Both the position numbers and the translations under genes were made by a program. The notes beneath the pieces are model-generated. The model was not told the origin of the DNA. It saw only the letters and a list, made by a program, of their open reading frames with translations, and did no database searches. Shown here piece after piece: positions 15,920 through 23,619 of a DNA stretch of 64,000 bases; within the stretch, counting starts at the first letter, position 1, and each line of letters opens with the position of its first letter. Source of the stretch: Nitratireductor indicus C115 (GTDB taxonomy: Bacteria > Pseudomonadota > Alphaproteobacteria > Rhizobiales > Rhizobiaceae); assembly GCF_000300515.1 (NCBI RefSeq), contig NZ_AMSI01000012.1, forward strand, positions 1 through 64,000, in the 5' to 3' direction.

Positions 15920-16477
15920 TCAGGCTGCTTGCGGCAGATGGAGCAGCTCGGCGGCGGTCTCGCGCCAAAGCGGATCGACCAGCCGGGCTTCCAGCAGTGC
16001 CGCCCGGAACCGCAGGGCGCTGGCCGACGCATGATCGCCCCGCCCGGAGGCAGCGAATGCCAGGCCGCGCTGCCGGCTGGCGTCGATGACGATGCGGCAG
16101 GCCTCGCTGTCGCTGGCAACCGGCTGCTCCCAGAGAATGATCCCGGCACGGATTTCACCGGCGAGGACCAGGCCGAGCGCGCGGTCCTGAATGACAATAA
16201 GGCGCGGCTCGAAGCACAACCCGGTGTCGTCGCCACGGCCGATATCACCGCGCGAAACGCAGAGCCCGGCAAGAGCGATGGCGCCTTCCGGCGATGCAGC
16301 CTCGCCGAGCAAGACGCTGCGGTCGCGATAATCGGCATCCGTGGCTCCGGCATAGCTGACGGCGCCAAGGCAGGAAATGCGCAATGGCAACTTCTGCGCC
16401 CGCTGACATTCGGGCAGCACCCGATCTGCAAGAATCCGCCCGATCGGGGCGAAGGTGGATTGGCTGGTATGGGTCAT
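15920..16477 (-). CDS. Uncharacterised ICE protein preceded by shared leader RNA
   Basis: A 185-residue protein starting MTHTSQSTFAPIGRILADRV. It contains LPLRISCLGAVSYAGATDAD and ends SALRFRAALLEARLVDPLWR. No domain is recognised; homologues are found with ArdC- and ParB-type genes on rhizobial ICEs. Start ATG 16477 is supported by GGAG and by the 49-nt structured leader that ends nine bases before it, as for parB and ardC. That shared leader suggests it responds to the same signal as those DNA-binding and antirestriction proteins. Confidence 0.72.
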   Translation of the reverse strand: MTHTSQSTFAPIGRILADRVLPECQRAQKLPLRISCLGAVSYAGATDADYRDRSVLLGEAASPEGAIALAGLCVSRGDIGRGDDTGLCFEPRLIVIQDRALGLVLAGEIRAGIILWEQPVASDSEACRIVIDASRQRGLAFAASGRGDHASASALRFRAALLEARLVDPLWRETAAELLHLPQAA

Positions 16478-16486
16478 CTGGATCGC

Positions 16487-16535
16487 TCCGCGACGGGCGC
16501 CGAGAGCCTTTCTCTCAGCATCCAACCCGTCACGG
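16487..16535 (-). promoter_or_regulatory. ICE leader RNA, copy 3
   Basis: Third copy of a 49-nt element also at 19781-19829 and 21611-21659. The outer 9-bp stem is CGUGACGGG / CCCGUCGCG; the inner 8-bp stem (GCUGAGAG / CUCUCGGC) has an AAAGG loop. The last outer base pair touches the GGAG ribosome site. Compared with the other copies, the inner stem changes on both sides so that pairing is kept. Confidence 0.8.
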
Positions 16536-16678
16536 CCAAAGGCCCGACCTCTTCCTCTCATCTGCCGAAGGCGTCCGCTTCCGGCGCTGTTTCTGGCGAT
16601 GGGCCGACCGTCGCATGGCGGAAGACCCGGATGCATCTTGCGCGTTCCGGGCCGGCGGGAATGAGGCGCTTTCGCGCC

Positions 16679-16843
16679 TCAGCTCCATGGGTCGAGTTCC
16701 AGTTCCACCATCTCGTCGTCGCCGTCGAATTCGTTGGCGGGCATGGCGCCGTGGGTTCCATCTCCGGCCTGGAACACGACAATCGGGACCATCAGCGTGG
16801 TGGCGAGGCTGGCGGCGAAGGCGGTGGCATCTGCATAGGACAT
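16679..16843 (-). CDS. Small uncharacterised ICE protein, 54 residues
   Basis: Begins MSYADATAFAASLATTLMVP and ends with an acidic tail (ANEFDGDDEMVELELDPWS). The ATG at 16843 follows GGAG inside a strong leader hairpin. I recognise no family. The composition and the ribosome site support translation; small size keeps confidence moderate. Confidence 0.6.
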   Translation of the reverse strand: MSYADATAFAASLATTLMVPIVVFQAGDGTHGAMPANEFDGDDEMVELELDPWS

Positions 16844-16850
16844 GGGTTCC

Positions 16851-16899
16851 GGCTCCTGTCTTTGGGGGGCGGGGGACCATCCCCCGCGCGACAGGCGCC
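16851..16899 (-). promoter_or_regulatory. Hairpin leader hiding the ribosome site of the 54-residue gene
   Basis: In RNA sense GGCGCCUGUC pairs with GACAGGAGCC (one mismatch), burying the GGAG ribosome site. Inside is GCGGGGG-AUGGU-CCCCCGC (16887-16869). Loop AUGGU and general plan match the ssb leader at 6034-6096. Confidence 0.6.
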
Positions 16900-17225
16900 C
16901 GAAGTGTCTGACCGGGTCTGCAATCACCCTCGCGCGTTCGGCTCGTCCGAATCCGCGAGGGCGGCACGCTCGCGTAAGCCGACCCCCCTCGTGGGTTGAT
17001 TGACAAGGAAACGGCTCAGACCAAGGTCAGCGAATGGAAGCGGGGGTGGTGTTCTGCCTCTGACAGGATGCCGAAATCCCGTCGTAGGTGCCGCGCCCCG
17101 CCAGCCTTTCCCCCATGCCGGTCTCACCGGATCGACGTGTTCCAGGCCGGGGTCGGAATCCAGCTCCACACGGTATGGCAAGAACGGCGGATGCTGGTGA
17201 AACTGACACGCGACTGGGGATATGG
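16900..17225. other. No supported gene
   Basis: About 325 bases between the leader of the 54-residue gene and the 17226 stop. Open frames here are rich in proline and arginine and lack ribosome sites. A promoter for the downstream gene may lie here; none is clear. Confidence 0.45.
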
Positions 17226-17531
17226 TCAGCTCCAATGCCCCTCGGCGATCTCGCGGACGATCAGGGCGCGGGCCTTCAGCAACAGGTCATCGCCACAGGT
17301 ATCGATATGGCCATAGAACCGGGCGCGCGCACCGTACCGGCTCCAGTCGGCATAGTAGCAATATTCGCGGGCATTGAGGCGGAAGGCCCGCAAGTCCTCA
17401 GCCCAATGCGGCTTGGGCTCGACGACAACAGTGATACCGTCGCGCGTCTCCTCCCAGGGCAGCGACCGCTCGGCCGGGGGATTTTCGCGGTCGGCCTGAA
17501 AGATGAAGTCGATGTCGATATGGTCAGCCAT
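17226..17531 (-). CDS. Uncharacterised ICE protein, 101 residues
   Basis: Begins MADHIDIDFIFQADRENPPA and continues ITVVVEPKPHWAEDLRAFRL and YYADWSRYGARARFYGHIDT. It looks like a small soluble protein; no motif is recognised. Start 17531 follows GGAGGTC. It is separated from parB by a good terminator hairpin, so it may be expressed separately or by read-through. Confidence 0.65.
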   Translation of the reverse strand: MADHIDIDFIFQADRENPPAERSLPWEETRDGITVVVEPKPHWAEDLRAFRLNAREYCYYADWSRYGARARFYGHIDTCGDDLLLKARALIVREIAEGHWS

Positions 17532-17543
17532 GACGACCTCCAT

Positions 17544-17570
17544 AAAAAATGCCCGGCGCGATGGCCGGGC
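17544..17570 (-). terminator. Terminator downstream of parB-like gene
   Basis: On the minus strand GCCCGGC-CATCGC-GCCGGGC is followed by ATTTTTT. A 7-bp GC stem plus T run is a standard intrinsic terminator, lying 45 bases after the parB-like stop. Confidence 0.8.
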
Positions 17571-17614
17571 GAGTTGAAAAACGGTACGGGCGGCCTGCGC
17601 CGCCCCGTATGCGG

Positions 17615-19771
17615 TCATTCCGCAGCGACGAGGTGCAGCCGGTCTTCCTCTTCTTCAGCCGCTGCTTCCTCGTCGTCACCGTCGCCGGCGAGGAAGTCGG
17701 GCAAAGCCTCGACCTCGCCATCGGTGTCGGCGGCCGCATCACCATCGAGATCGACCAGGCGAAGCGGTTCGGGCAGCCAGCCGGTATCGGCCAACAGGCG
17801 CTCGGCTTCCTTGGCCATGTCGCCCTTCTTCAGATGGTCGATGAGCTGGGCCGCCCGTTCGCCTGCGCCCTCGCGCACCGCCGCGAGGATCTGGGTCTTG
17901 GTCACACGACCGAGATAGTTCTCGACCGTGGGCCGCCATCCCGCATCGAGCACCATGTCCATGCCGGTGGCGCGGGCGATCCGGTCGGCTCCGGCAAGGC
18001 GGCGATCAAGGCCATGCTGCGAGATACCGGAACCGCTATATGGGTTCGGGCGCTCGTAGAGCGCATTGACGCCGTAGCTGACGCAATGGGCAAGCAGCGC
18101 CATGCGGCTCGCCTCGTCAAGCGCGGCGATCCAGTCCCAGAGCGCCGCTTCGTCGGAAGGCAGGTCAGTCTTCCATGCGTCGAACCGCTCACCAATGGCC
18201 TTGGCTGAAGGGCTGTCGCTGAGATCCGCGCCCTGCGAAGGGAAGTAACGCTGGCGCACGGAGACCTCCAGGCACCCGGTCGGCGCGGAGAAATAATAGC
18301 GCTCCATCACCATACGGTGCAGTAGCGCCGTCATCGCGACGTGCGGATTATTGGCGAGCGCTTCCTGAAGCGCGACGGTGCGATGGGCGGTCAGCTTGAT
18401 GACGAGCCGCTCGGGCAGCGGCTTCACGCCATCGTCGTCATCGTCGTCTTCGGTTTCGACCGGCTGGCCGCCGATCGTGACGACGGCGCGCTGCACCTCA
18501 CCGTCATTTCCGGCGGCGGCAGCGTTTTCGTTCTCGCCGTCCCCGGCATCGGCCACCGGCTCGTCCTCGGGCCGGACATAGCCACGCTCGATGACAGGCT
18601 CGCCGTCGCGGTCGATGCTGATGAAGACACCGGCGCGGGCGATCTCGGCAGGATCATAGATGATGGGGCGCTTCTCGAAGCCTTCCAGAGCGGCCTCGAT
18701 CTCGCCGAGGCGCCGATCGATCTCGTCGGGCAGTTCGTCATGCTCGGAATATTCCGATTCAAGATCGTCGTACTCGTTGCGCAATGCCTCGCGCGCGGCG
18801 CGCTCCTCGTCGGTGAGATCGGCGAAGCTGCCGGTGATCTCGCGAAGGCCGTTGTCGTAACCGTAGGGATGGTTGGTATCGACAGCGATCCACTTCCAGC
18901 CTTCGGCCGCCACGTCATCGGCAATGGCCTTCAACTTCTCCGAAACCAGGCGGTCGAGAAGCGCAACGTCTTCGAGCCAGCCGCCATCGTCCTCGGAGAA
19001 GAGGTCGCGCAGCATCGCGCCGCCGGCCTGCTCATAGGCGTCCACGCCGACGAAGCGCACGCGCTTGTCATCGGTTGGAACGGTGGTCTCGGTCAGGAGC
19101 TGGCGGACCTGCCAAGGCTGGACATTGTAGGAGCGCTGGACAGCCTCCCAGACCTGTTCCTGGCGGGCATGGTCGGGATTGACGGTGAATGCCTCCAGCA
19201 TCGCCAGTGGCATGCCGTTGCGCGCATAGACTTCCAGAAGAGCCGGCGAGACCGAAGCCAGGCGCATACGCTGCGTGATGTAGCGCGGTGTGGTGCGATA
19301 GGCGTCGGCGATCTCCTCCTTCGTCATGCCGTCGTCGAACATGCGCTTGAACGCCCGGAACTGGTCGAGCGGATGCAGGCCGAGCCGGAGCATGTTTTCC
19401 GCGAGCGAGTCGTCGACGGCCGAGGTCTTGGCGTCGGCCTTCTTGACGAGGCAGGGAACGAGGCCATCGGCGGGAAAGCGTCCGGCCTCGACCAGACGCG
19501 CGATCGCCCGGAAGCGCCGACCGCCGGCCGGGGTCTCGAAATCGCCGGTCTCGTTGCCGTCGGCGTCGAGGATGGCGCGGACATTGATGCCCTGCACGAT
19601 GTCCTCGCGACGGTCGATGTCGTGGGTGAGATCGTCGAGACCGGCCTCGACGTCGGTTTCGCGGACATTGCTGTCCGAGAGGCGGATGCGATTGAAGGGA
19701 ATGTCACGCGAGCGCGAGAAGACGATCATCGCGGTCGCGGGCTTCTTCGACTTCCTGGCAGCTTTGGCCAT
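17615..19771 (-). CDS. Large ParB/Spo0J-like DNA-binding protein
   Basis: A 718-residue protein. Residues about 20-120 are a ParB N-terminal domain (RLSDSNVRETD, then the GGRRFRAIARLVEAG box), followed by a helix-turn-helix region (MTKEEIADAYRTTPRYITQR). The later half is acidic and repetitive with DDDDDDG near residue 440 and a C-terminal EEEAAAEEEEDRLHL tail. Nucleotide-binding and partition are the known roles of the domain; large ICE versions like this are conserved but their role is not settled. Start 19771 carries the shared leader RNA. It is longer than chromosomal ParB (about 300). Confidence 0.87.
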   Translation of the reverse strand: MAKAARKSKKPATAMIVFSRSRDIPFNRIRLSDSNVRETDVEAGLDDLTHDIDRREDIVQGINVRAILDADGNETGDFETPAGGRRFRAIARLVEAGRFPADGLVPCLVKKADAKTSAVDDSLAENMLRLGLHPLDQFRAFKRMFDDGMTKEEIADAYRTTPRYITQRMRLASVSPALLEVYARNGMPLAMLEAFTVNPDHARQEQVWEAVQRSYNVQPWQVRQLLTETTVPTDDKRVRFVGVDAYEQAGGAMLRDLFSEDDGGWLEDVALLDRLVSEKLKAIADDVAAEGWKWIAVDTNHPYGYDNGLREITGSFADLTDEERAAREALRNEYDDLESEYSEHDELPDEIDRRLGEIEAALEGFEKRPIIYDPAEIARAGVFISIDRDGEPVIERGYVRPEDEPVADAGDGENENAAAAGNDGEVQRAVVTIGGQPVETEDDDDDDGVKPLPERLVIKLTAHRTVALQEALANNPHVAMTALLHRMVMERYYFSAPTGCLEVSVRQRYFPSQGADLSDSPSAKAIGERFDAWKTDLPSDEAALWDWIAALDEASRMALLAHCVSYGVNALYERPNPYSGSGISQHGLDRRLAGADRIARATGMDMVLDAGWRPTVENYLGRVTKTQILAAVREGAGERAAQLIDHLKKGDMAKEAERLLADTGWLPEPLRLVDLDGDAAADTDGEVEALPDFLAGDGDDEEAAAEEEEDRLHLVAAE

Positions 19772-19780
19772 GGTGGTTTC

Positions 19781-19829
19781 TCCGTGACGGGCGGCCGAGA
19801 CCCTCTCTCGACCTTCCAACCCGTCACGA
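19781..19829 (-). promoter_or_regulatory. ICE leader RNA, copy 2
   Basis: Outer stem CGUGACGGG / CCCGUCACG is fully Watson-Crick; inner stem GGUCGAGA / UCUCGGCC has a GAGGG loop. It ends nine bases before the parB-like ATG and touches its GGAG ribosome site. Differs from copies 1 and 3 by paired changes. Confidence 0.82.
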
Positions 19830-19875
19830 AATCCCCAACCCCTCTCTCACTCTCGACCAAGCCGCGCGCACGACG

Positions 19876-20220
19876 CTACCAGTCGAAGCGCTGCGGTCGC
19901 TCCGCATTCACCCGGTATTTCCGGCGCAGCGTGAGGATCGCCGCCTCCTGCCGGTCGATCTTGCGCCGGAGCCGGTCAAGATCCGGCCCCGCGACCGCCA
20001 TGAGGCGATCGAGCACCCGTTGATATTCTGCTTCGTCGGCGCCTGTCCAGCGGCTCATGCGCCGGTGGTAGTGCCGGGATTTCGGGCGCAAACGAATGGT
20101 CTCGCCTTCGGCGCGATTGCTCAGTGCGCGTTCGGCAAGCGCGAGATTGCGCCGCGCAACTGCAAGCGCGTCTTCCATGCGCGCCAGCAGTGAGCACAGA
20201 CGATCAGGAGGCATCATCAC
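19876..20220 (-). CDS. Small coiled-coil ICE protein
   Basis: A 114-residue, arginine-rich, mostly helical protein: LLARMEDALAVARRNLALAE and DLDRLRRKIDRQEAAILTLR have heptad patterns. Three possible starts follow GGAGG in a row: GTG 20220, ATG 20217, ATG 20214. It lies 51 bases after the DUF2958 gene, probably in the ardC operon. No family recognised. Confidence 0.6.
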   Translation of the reverse strand: MMMPPDRLCSLLARMEDALAVARRNLALAERALSNRAEGETIRLRPKSRHYHRRMSRWTGADEAEYQRVLDRLMAVAGPDLDRLRRKIDRQEAAILTLRRKYRVNAERPQRFDW

Positions 20221-20271
20221 GCTGTCCTCCGTCGTCAGGTGGGCTGGGTCTATGCCTGCGGCGAAAGTGCA

Positions 20272-20643
20272 TCAGGTGCCCTCCCGTCGGGCACGCGCCG
20301 CGGCATAGATGATCCGCTCGGCGCGGCGGATGCTGCCGGCTTCCCGTGCGGCCTCAGCCCAGACCGAGATCGGAAAGTCGCCGGAAAAGAGAATGTCGCG
20401 CTCGATACCAAGTCCGAAAGGCAGGCTCACCGAGGCCATCTCCTCGAGCGAGAAATAGCCAAGCTCCGGCTCGCCGAGATCGGCCAGACCAAAGAGGATG
20501 TCGCCGTCGGCATCGAGTTCGGTCGCCAGCCAGACGCCAGCGCCAAGCGGGTTGAAGAATTTGACGACCGGCACATGATCTGTGTCGCGCTGGCGGCCAT
20601 TGGCGAGAAGCTGCGCGCGCAGCTCGTCCGTCAGGAGGATCAT
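20272..20643 (-). CDS. DUF2958 protein
   Basis: A 123-residue DUF2958 protein: LLTDELRAQLLANG, VVKFFNPLGAGVWLATELD and LGYFSLEEMASVSLPFGLGI are the family motifs. The family goes with ArdC-type antirestriction genes on ICEs and plasmids; no biochemical role is known. Its ATG (20643) overlaps the ardC stop by four bases, so the two are co-translated. Confidence 0.85.
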   Translation of the reverse strand: MILLTDELRAQLLANGRQRDTDHVPVVKFFNPLGAGVWLATELDADGDILFGLADLGEPELGYFSLEEMASVSLPFGLGIERDILFSGDFPISVWAEAAREAGSIRRAERIIYAAARARREGT

Positions 20644-21602
20644 GCCGCCCTCCTATCGATGGCGGTCTCGGGCGCGGCTGGCAGCTGCTCGTCGTTCGGC
20701 AGGAAGGACAGCAGCCAGTCGGCCGCCTTGCTCGCCTGCGAGGCGGCACGCACGATGGCGCGCGAATCTTCGCGAAGCGCTTCAAGCCACGCCCCGATAT
20801 AAATCGCGTGACGCACGGTCGGCACAATACCGAGGGCAGCGCAACTGTACGCCGCGATCAGTTCGGCTGTGATTTCTTCGACCGAATAGAGCCTGGTCCC
20901 GAACGAGCCGGACAAGTCACGGTTCAGCCGGCTGTGATGGCCACTGGCGTGACCTAACTCGTGCAGCGCCGTGCGGTGCCAGTTGATCGGCTCGAAATAC
21001 GCCTGCGGCGGCGGGACCATCACATAGTCCTGGGACGGGACGTAGAAGGCCCGGTTGCCGCCGATGCGGAAGTCGACGCCCGTCGCCCTTATCAGCGCCT
21101 CGACCCTCGGCTCGATCAGGCCGGGCGGTGGCGGCGGTGCGACCGTCGCGATGTCGTCGGGCAGCCCGTCGCACTGCGCCACGTTGAATACCGTGTACCG
21201 CTTCAGAAACGGGATGGCATGGGCCTCGTCGCCAGTCTCGCGGGCACGACGCTTCTCGTCTTCCGGGGTGAAGCGGTCGGCATAGACGACTGTGGTGCCG
21301 CGCTCGCCTTTGCGGACATTGCCCCCAAGCGAGAGGGCCTGGCGAAATGTGAGCCAGCCCTGGCAGGGAAAGCCGTGCTCAATGACGGCGCCCCAAAGGA
21401 TGAGCACGTTGATGCCGCTGTAGGTGCGGGAGGTCGTGGCGTTTTTTGGCAGGCCGAGCGGTGCCTTGGCCGCCGACGTACCCCAGGGCTGCACCCACGG
21501 CACGCGACCGGCCTCCAGTTCGGCGATGATTTTGGTGGTGATCTCGTCATAAAGGTTCGCCCGATCCGAGCCGGTGCGAACGCCGCGATCATGTCTGGAC
21601 AT
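20640..21602 (-). CDS. ardC: ArdC-like antirestriction protein
   Basis: A 320-residue ArdC-type protein. The N-terminal ssDNA-binding domain is seen in DEITTKIIAELEAGRVPWVQ and RTYSGINVLILWG; the C-terminal zincin-like metalloprotease domain has HELGHASGHHSRL with EEITAELIAA downstream supplying the third ligand. ArdC proteins protect incoming single-stranded DNA during conjugation. It is the first element gene next to the tRNA, so it would be near one end of the integrated form. Starts at ATG 21602 under the shared leader RNA. All key zinc residues are present. Confidence 0.9.
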   Translation of the reverse strand: MSRHDRGVRTGSDRANLYDEITTKIIAELEAGRVPWVQPWGTSAAKAPLGLPKNATTSRTYSGINVLILWGAVIEHGFPCQGWLTFRQALSLGGNVRKGERGTTVVYADRFTPEDEKRRARETGDEAHAIPFLKRYTVFNVAQCDGLPDDIATVAPPPPPGLIEPRVEALIRATGVDFRIGGNRAFYVPSQDYVMVPPPQAYFEPINWHRTALHELGHASGHHSRLNRDLSGSFGTRLYSVEEITAELIAAYSCAALGIVPTVRHAIYIGAWLEALREDSRAIVRAASQASKAADWLLSFLPNDEQLPAAPETAIDRRAA

Positions 21603-21610
21603 TGCGATTC

Positions 21611-21659
21611 TCCGCGACGGGCGCCGGAAGCCTCTCTCCCAGCCTTCAACCCGTCACGG
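21611..21659 (-). promoter_or_regulatory. ICE leader RNA, copy 1
   Basis: Outer stem CGUGACGGG / CCCGUCGCG, inner stem GCUGGGAG / CUUCCGGC with loop AGAGG, eight bases before the ardC ATG. Same length as copies 2 and 3 with no gaps. May belong to the known radC RNA motif class, found before antirestriction and DNA-binding genes; I cannot test that here. Confidence 0.8.
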
Positions 21660-21810
21660 CAAACCCGTCCGCACTCTCAACTCTATCGGTGATTGACTTG
21701 GGTAAGGGACATAATCGCTATCGGTTGGCCGCTATGAAGGTTGTCGTGATACCCTCCCGCCCTGACTTCGCTGCAAATCGCTACGTCACGCTACGCTATC
21801 CGATTTGCCA

Positions 21811-21853
21811 AAACCGTTTCAAAAACCGTTTCAAGCCGGCATTTTGAAACGGT
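21811..21853 (-). repeat. AAACCGTTTCA repeats at the element end; possible tRNA terminator or integrase sites
   Basis: AAACCGTTTCA occurs twice directly (21811-21821, 21823-21833) and once inverted (TGAAACGGT, 21845-21853). In the tRNA-Arg direction the last two form ACCGTTTCA-N11-TGAAACGGT followed by TTTTT, a good intrinsic terminator. They lie 28 to 70 bases from the tRNA 3' end, where integrase or excisionase arm sites would also be expected. The rest of 21660-21880 holds no gene. Confidence 0.6.
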
Positions 21854-21880
21854 GTGATTTTGCTAAGTCTTTGAAATAAT

Positions 21881-21957
21881 TGGCGCGCCCGAAAGGATTC
21901 GAACCTCTGACCCCCAGATTCGTAGTCTGGTGCTCTATCCAGCTGAGCTACGGGCGC
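21881..21957 (-). tRNA. tRNA-Arg (ACG)
   Basis: Minus strand, 77 nt including an encoded CCA. Acceptor GCGCCCG (21957-21951) pairs with CGGGCGC (21891-21885), discriminator G. Anticodon stem CCAGA/TCTGG encloses CTACGAA, anticodon ACG; the T loop is TTCGAAT. The 3' end faces the ICE, the usual position for site-specific integration into a tRNA gene. Confidence 0.97.
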
Positions 21958-22120
21958 GTTGATTGCCACAGGGCAATCGAAGCGGCAGTCAGTAACTGCC
22001 GACCGCGGTTACCTAACGACTGATGCGGATAAATGCAAGCGCCCAAAAGGGAATTTTCGAGATATCTTTTCCACACGCCTCCAACCCCTTGCAATGCAAG
22101 GTCGCCGTCGCGTCCCGGCG

Positions 22121-23578
22121 TCAGTGGCCCGCCTTTGTCTCAGGCAGGGTGATGGAAAATACCGTGTGCCCGCCATGGCTTTCGAGGAGTTCCAGCTCGC
22201 CCCCATGAGCGCGTACGAGTTCGCGTGCAATCGCCAGGCCGAGGCCTGTGCCTCCGCTCTTGGCGGAACCCCGAAAGGGCGCGAACAGATTTTCGCGCGC
22301 TTTCTGCGGCAGCCCGGGGCCGGTATCGGTTACCGTGATCCGCGTGCCGTCTCCATCGGTTGCTGCATCCACCGTCAACCGGTGGATCACCCCCGTTTCC
22401 TCATCGGCCGCCATGGCCTGGGCGGCGTTGCGGCAAAGATTGGCGAGTGCGCGGAAGAGCTGTTCGGCGTCCGCATTTACTTCCAGGTCGGCATCCACCG
22501 CGTTGATGAATTCGATACTGCCGCCATCCAGCGGCAGCACGCTGCGCACCTCCTCCACGAGTTGGTGCAGATGCAGGCGTCTCCGGTTCGGCGGCGCTTC
22601 CTGCGTGCGGCCATAGGTCAGCACGCCCTCGGAATAAGTGACGGCACGATCGAGTGTTCTGAGTAGGCGCGGCGTCAGCGTCTTCACAGCCGGGTCCTCG
22701 ATCTGTGTGAGCCGATCGGACATGAGTTGCGCGGAAGCAAGCATGTTGCGCATGTCGTGATTGATCTTCGATACGGCAAGGCCGAGATCGGCCAGACGCT
22801 GTTGTTCGCCGAGCGTTTTCTGGAGAGCGGATTGCATGCGTGCGAGCTCGCGCTCGGCAACGCCGATCTCATCGCCGCGCGGTTCGGGCACGATCACCCG
22901 GCGTGGGTCGTTCGGCGCCCCGGCGAAGGCCAGCATCGACCGTGTCATGTCGCGGATCGGCCGGATCATGATGCGGTTGATCGCGTAGAAGACAAGCATC
23001 GCCGTAAACAGCGAGATGATGAGCGACAAAAGAGCGACATTGCGCGCATAGATCAGCATCGCTTCGCGCAATCCGCTATCGGGGATCAGGATTTCGAACA
23101 CCTTGCCGCTGTCTCCCACCGCGCCGAAAATGCGCATGACCCTGTCGCCGCCGAAAAACAGCGTGCTGAAGGTCTGGCGGATCGCTTCCACCGGTGAAAT
23201 CGTGTCGAGGTCGACATGCACGTCCACCACGGGCGGCATGTCGGTGATCACGAGGATGCGGGAAACGTCTTCATCGCGTACAGCGATAGCCTTGACCCCG
23301 GTCGCCATCAGGATCTCGTCGCGCACGGGCGGGGAAAGGGCCTGGTGGTCGCCAGCCATCAACAGAACGCTGACCGCGGCGGCATTGCCGAGGCGCTGCG
23401 TCATCCATTGCAGGCCGAAATTGGCGACCGACGGAATGAAGATCAGCACTTCCGCGATCATCACGAAAAGCACGGTGAGAAACAGAAGCTTGGTCGACAG
23501 ACCGCGTGTCAGCGGCACGGAACCCGTTACGCCTTGCTCCTCCTGCGTGTCGCGCGTCTCTCTGTGTTCCATTGCCAT
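22121..23578 (-). CDS. Membrane sensor histidine kinase (orphan)
   Basis: A 485-residue kinase. Two transmembrane segments (about 30-50 and 181-204) enclose a periplasmic sensor of roughly 130 residues; a HAMP-like segment follows (MIRPIRDMTRSMLAF). The phosphoacceptor histidine is H274 in SKINHDMRNMLAS. The ATPase part shows LANLCRNAAQAM (N box), DTGPGLPQK (G1) and GGTGLGLAIARELV (G2). ATG 23578 is chosen because the upstream frame would overlap the oxidoreductase gene; GAAAG precedes it. No response regulator lies beside it. First chromosomal gene after the tRNA. Confidence 0.9.
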   Translation of the reverse strand: MAMEHRETRDTQEEQGVTGSVPLTRGLSTKLLFLTVLFVMIAEVLIFIPSVANFGLQWMTQRLGNAAAVSVLLMAGDHQALSPPVRDEILMATGVKAIAVRDEDVSRILVITDMPPVVDVHVDLDTISPVEAIRQTFSTLFFGGDRVMRIFGAVGDSGKVFEILIPDSGLREAMLIYARNVALLSLIISLFTAMLVFYAINRIMIRPIRDMTRSMLAFAGAPNDPRRVIVPEPRGDEIGVAERELARMQSALQKTLGEQQRLADLGLAVSKINHDMRNMLASAQLMSDRLTQIEDPAVKTLTPRLLRTLDRAVTYSEGVLTYGRTQEAPPNRRRLHLHQLVEEVRSVLPLDGGSIEFINAVDADLEVNADAEQLFRALANLCRNAAQAMAADEETGVIHRLTVDAATDGDGTRITVTDTGPGLPQKARENLFAPFRGSAKSGGTGLGLAIARELVRAHGGELELLESHGGHTVFSITLPETKAGH

Positions 23579-23619
23579 GCGTCTTTCGCGTCCGCTTCGT
23601 CGCTGACGTCTTCGGCAAA

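Noticed and set aside
18341-20023. 560-codon open frame on the plus strand opposite the parB-like gene
   Set aside because: It is antisense to a gene with clear ParB motifs, has no ribosome site and reflects GC-rich codon bias.
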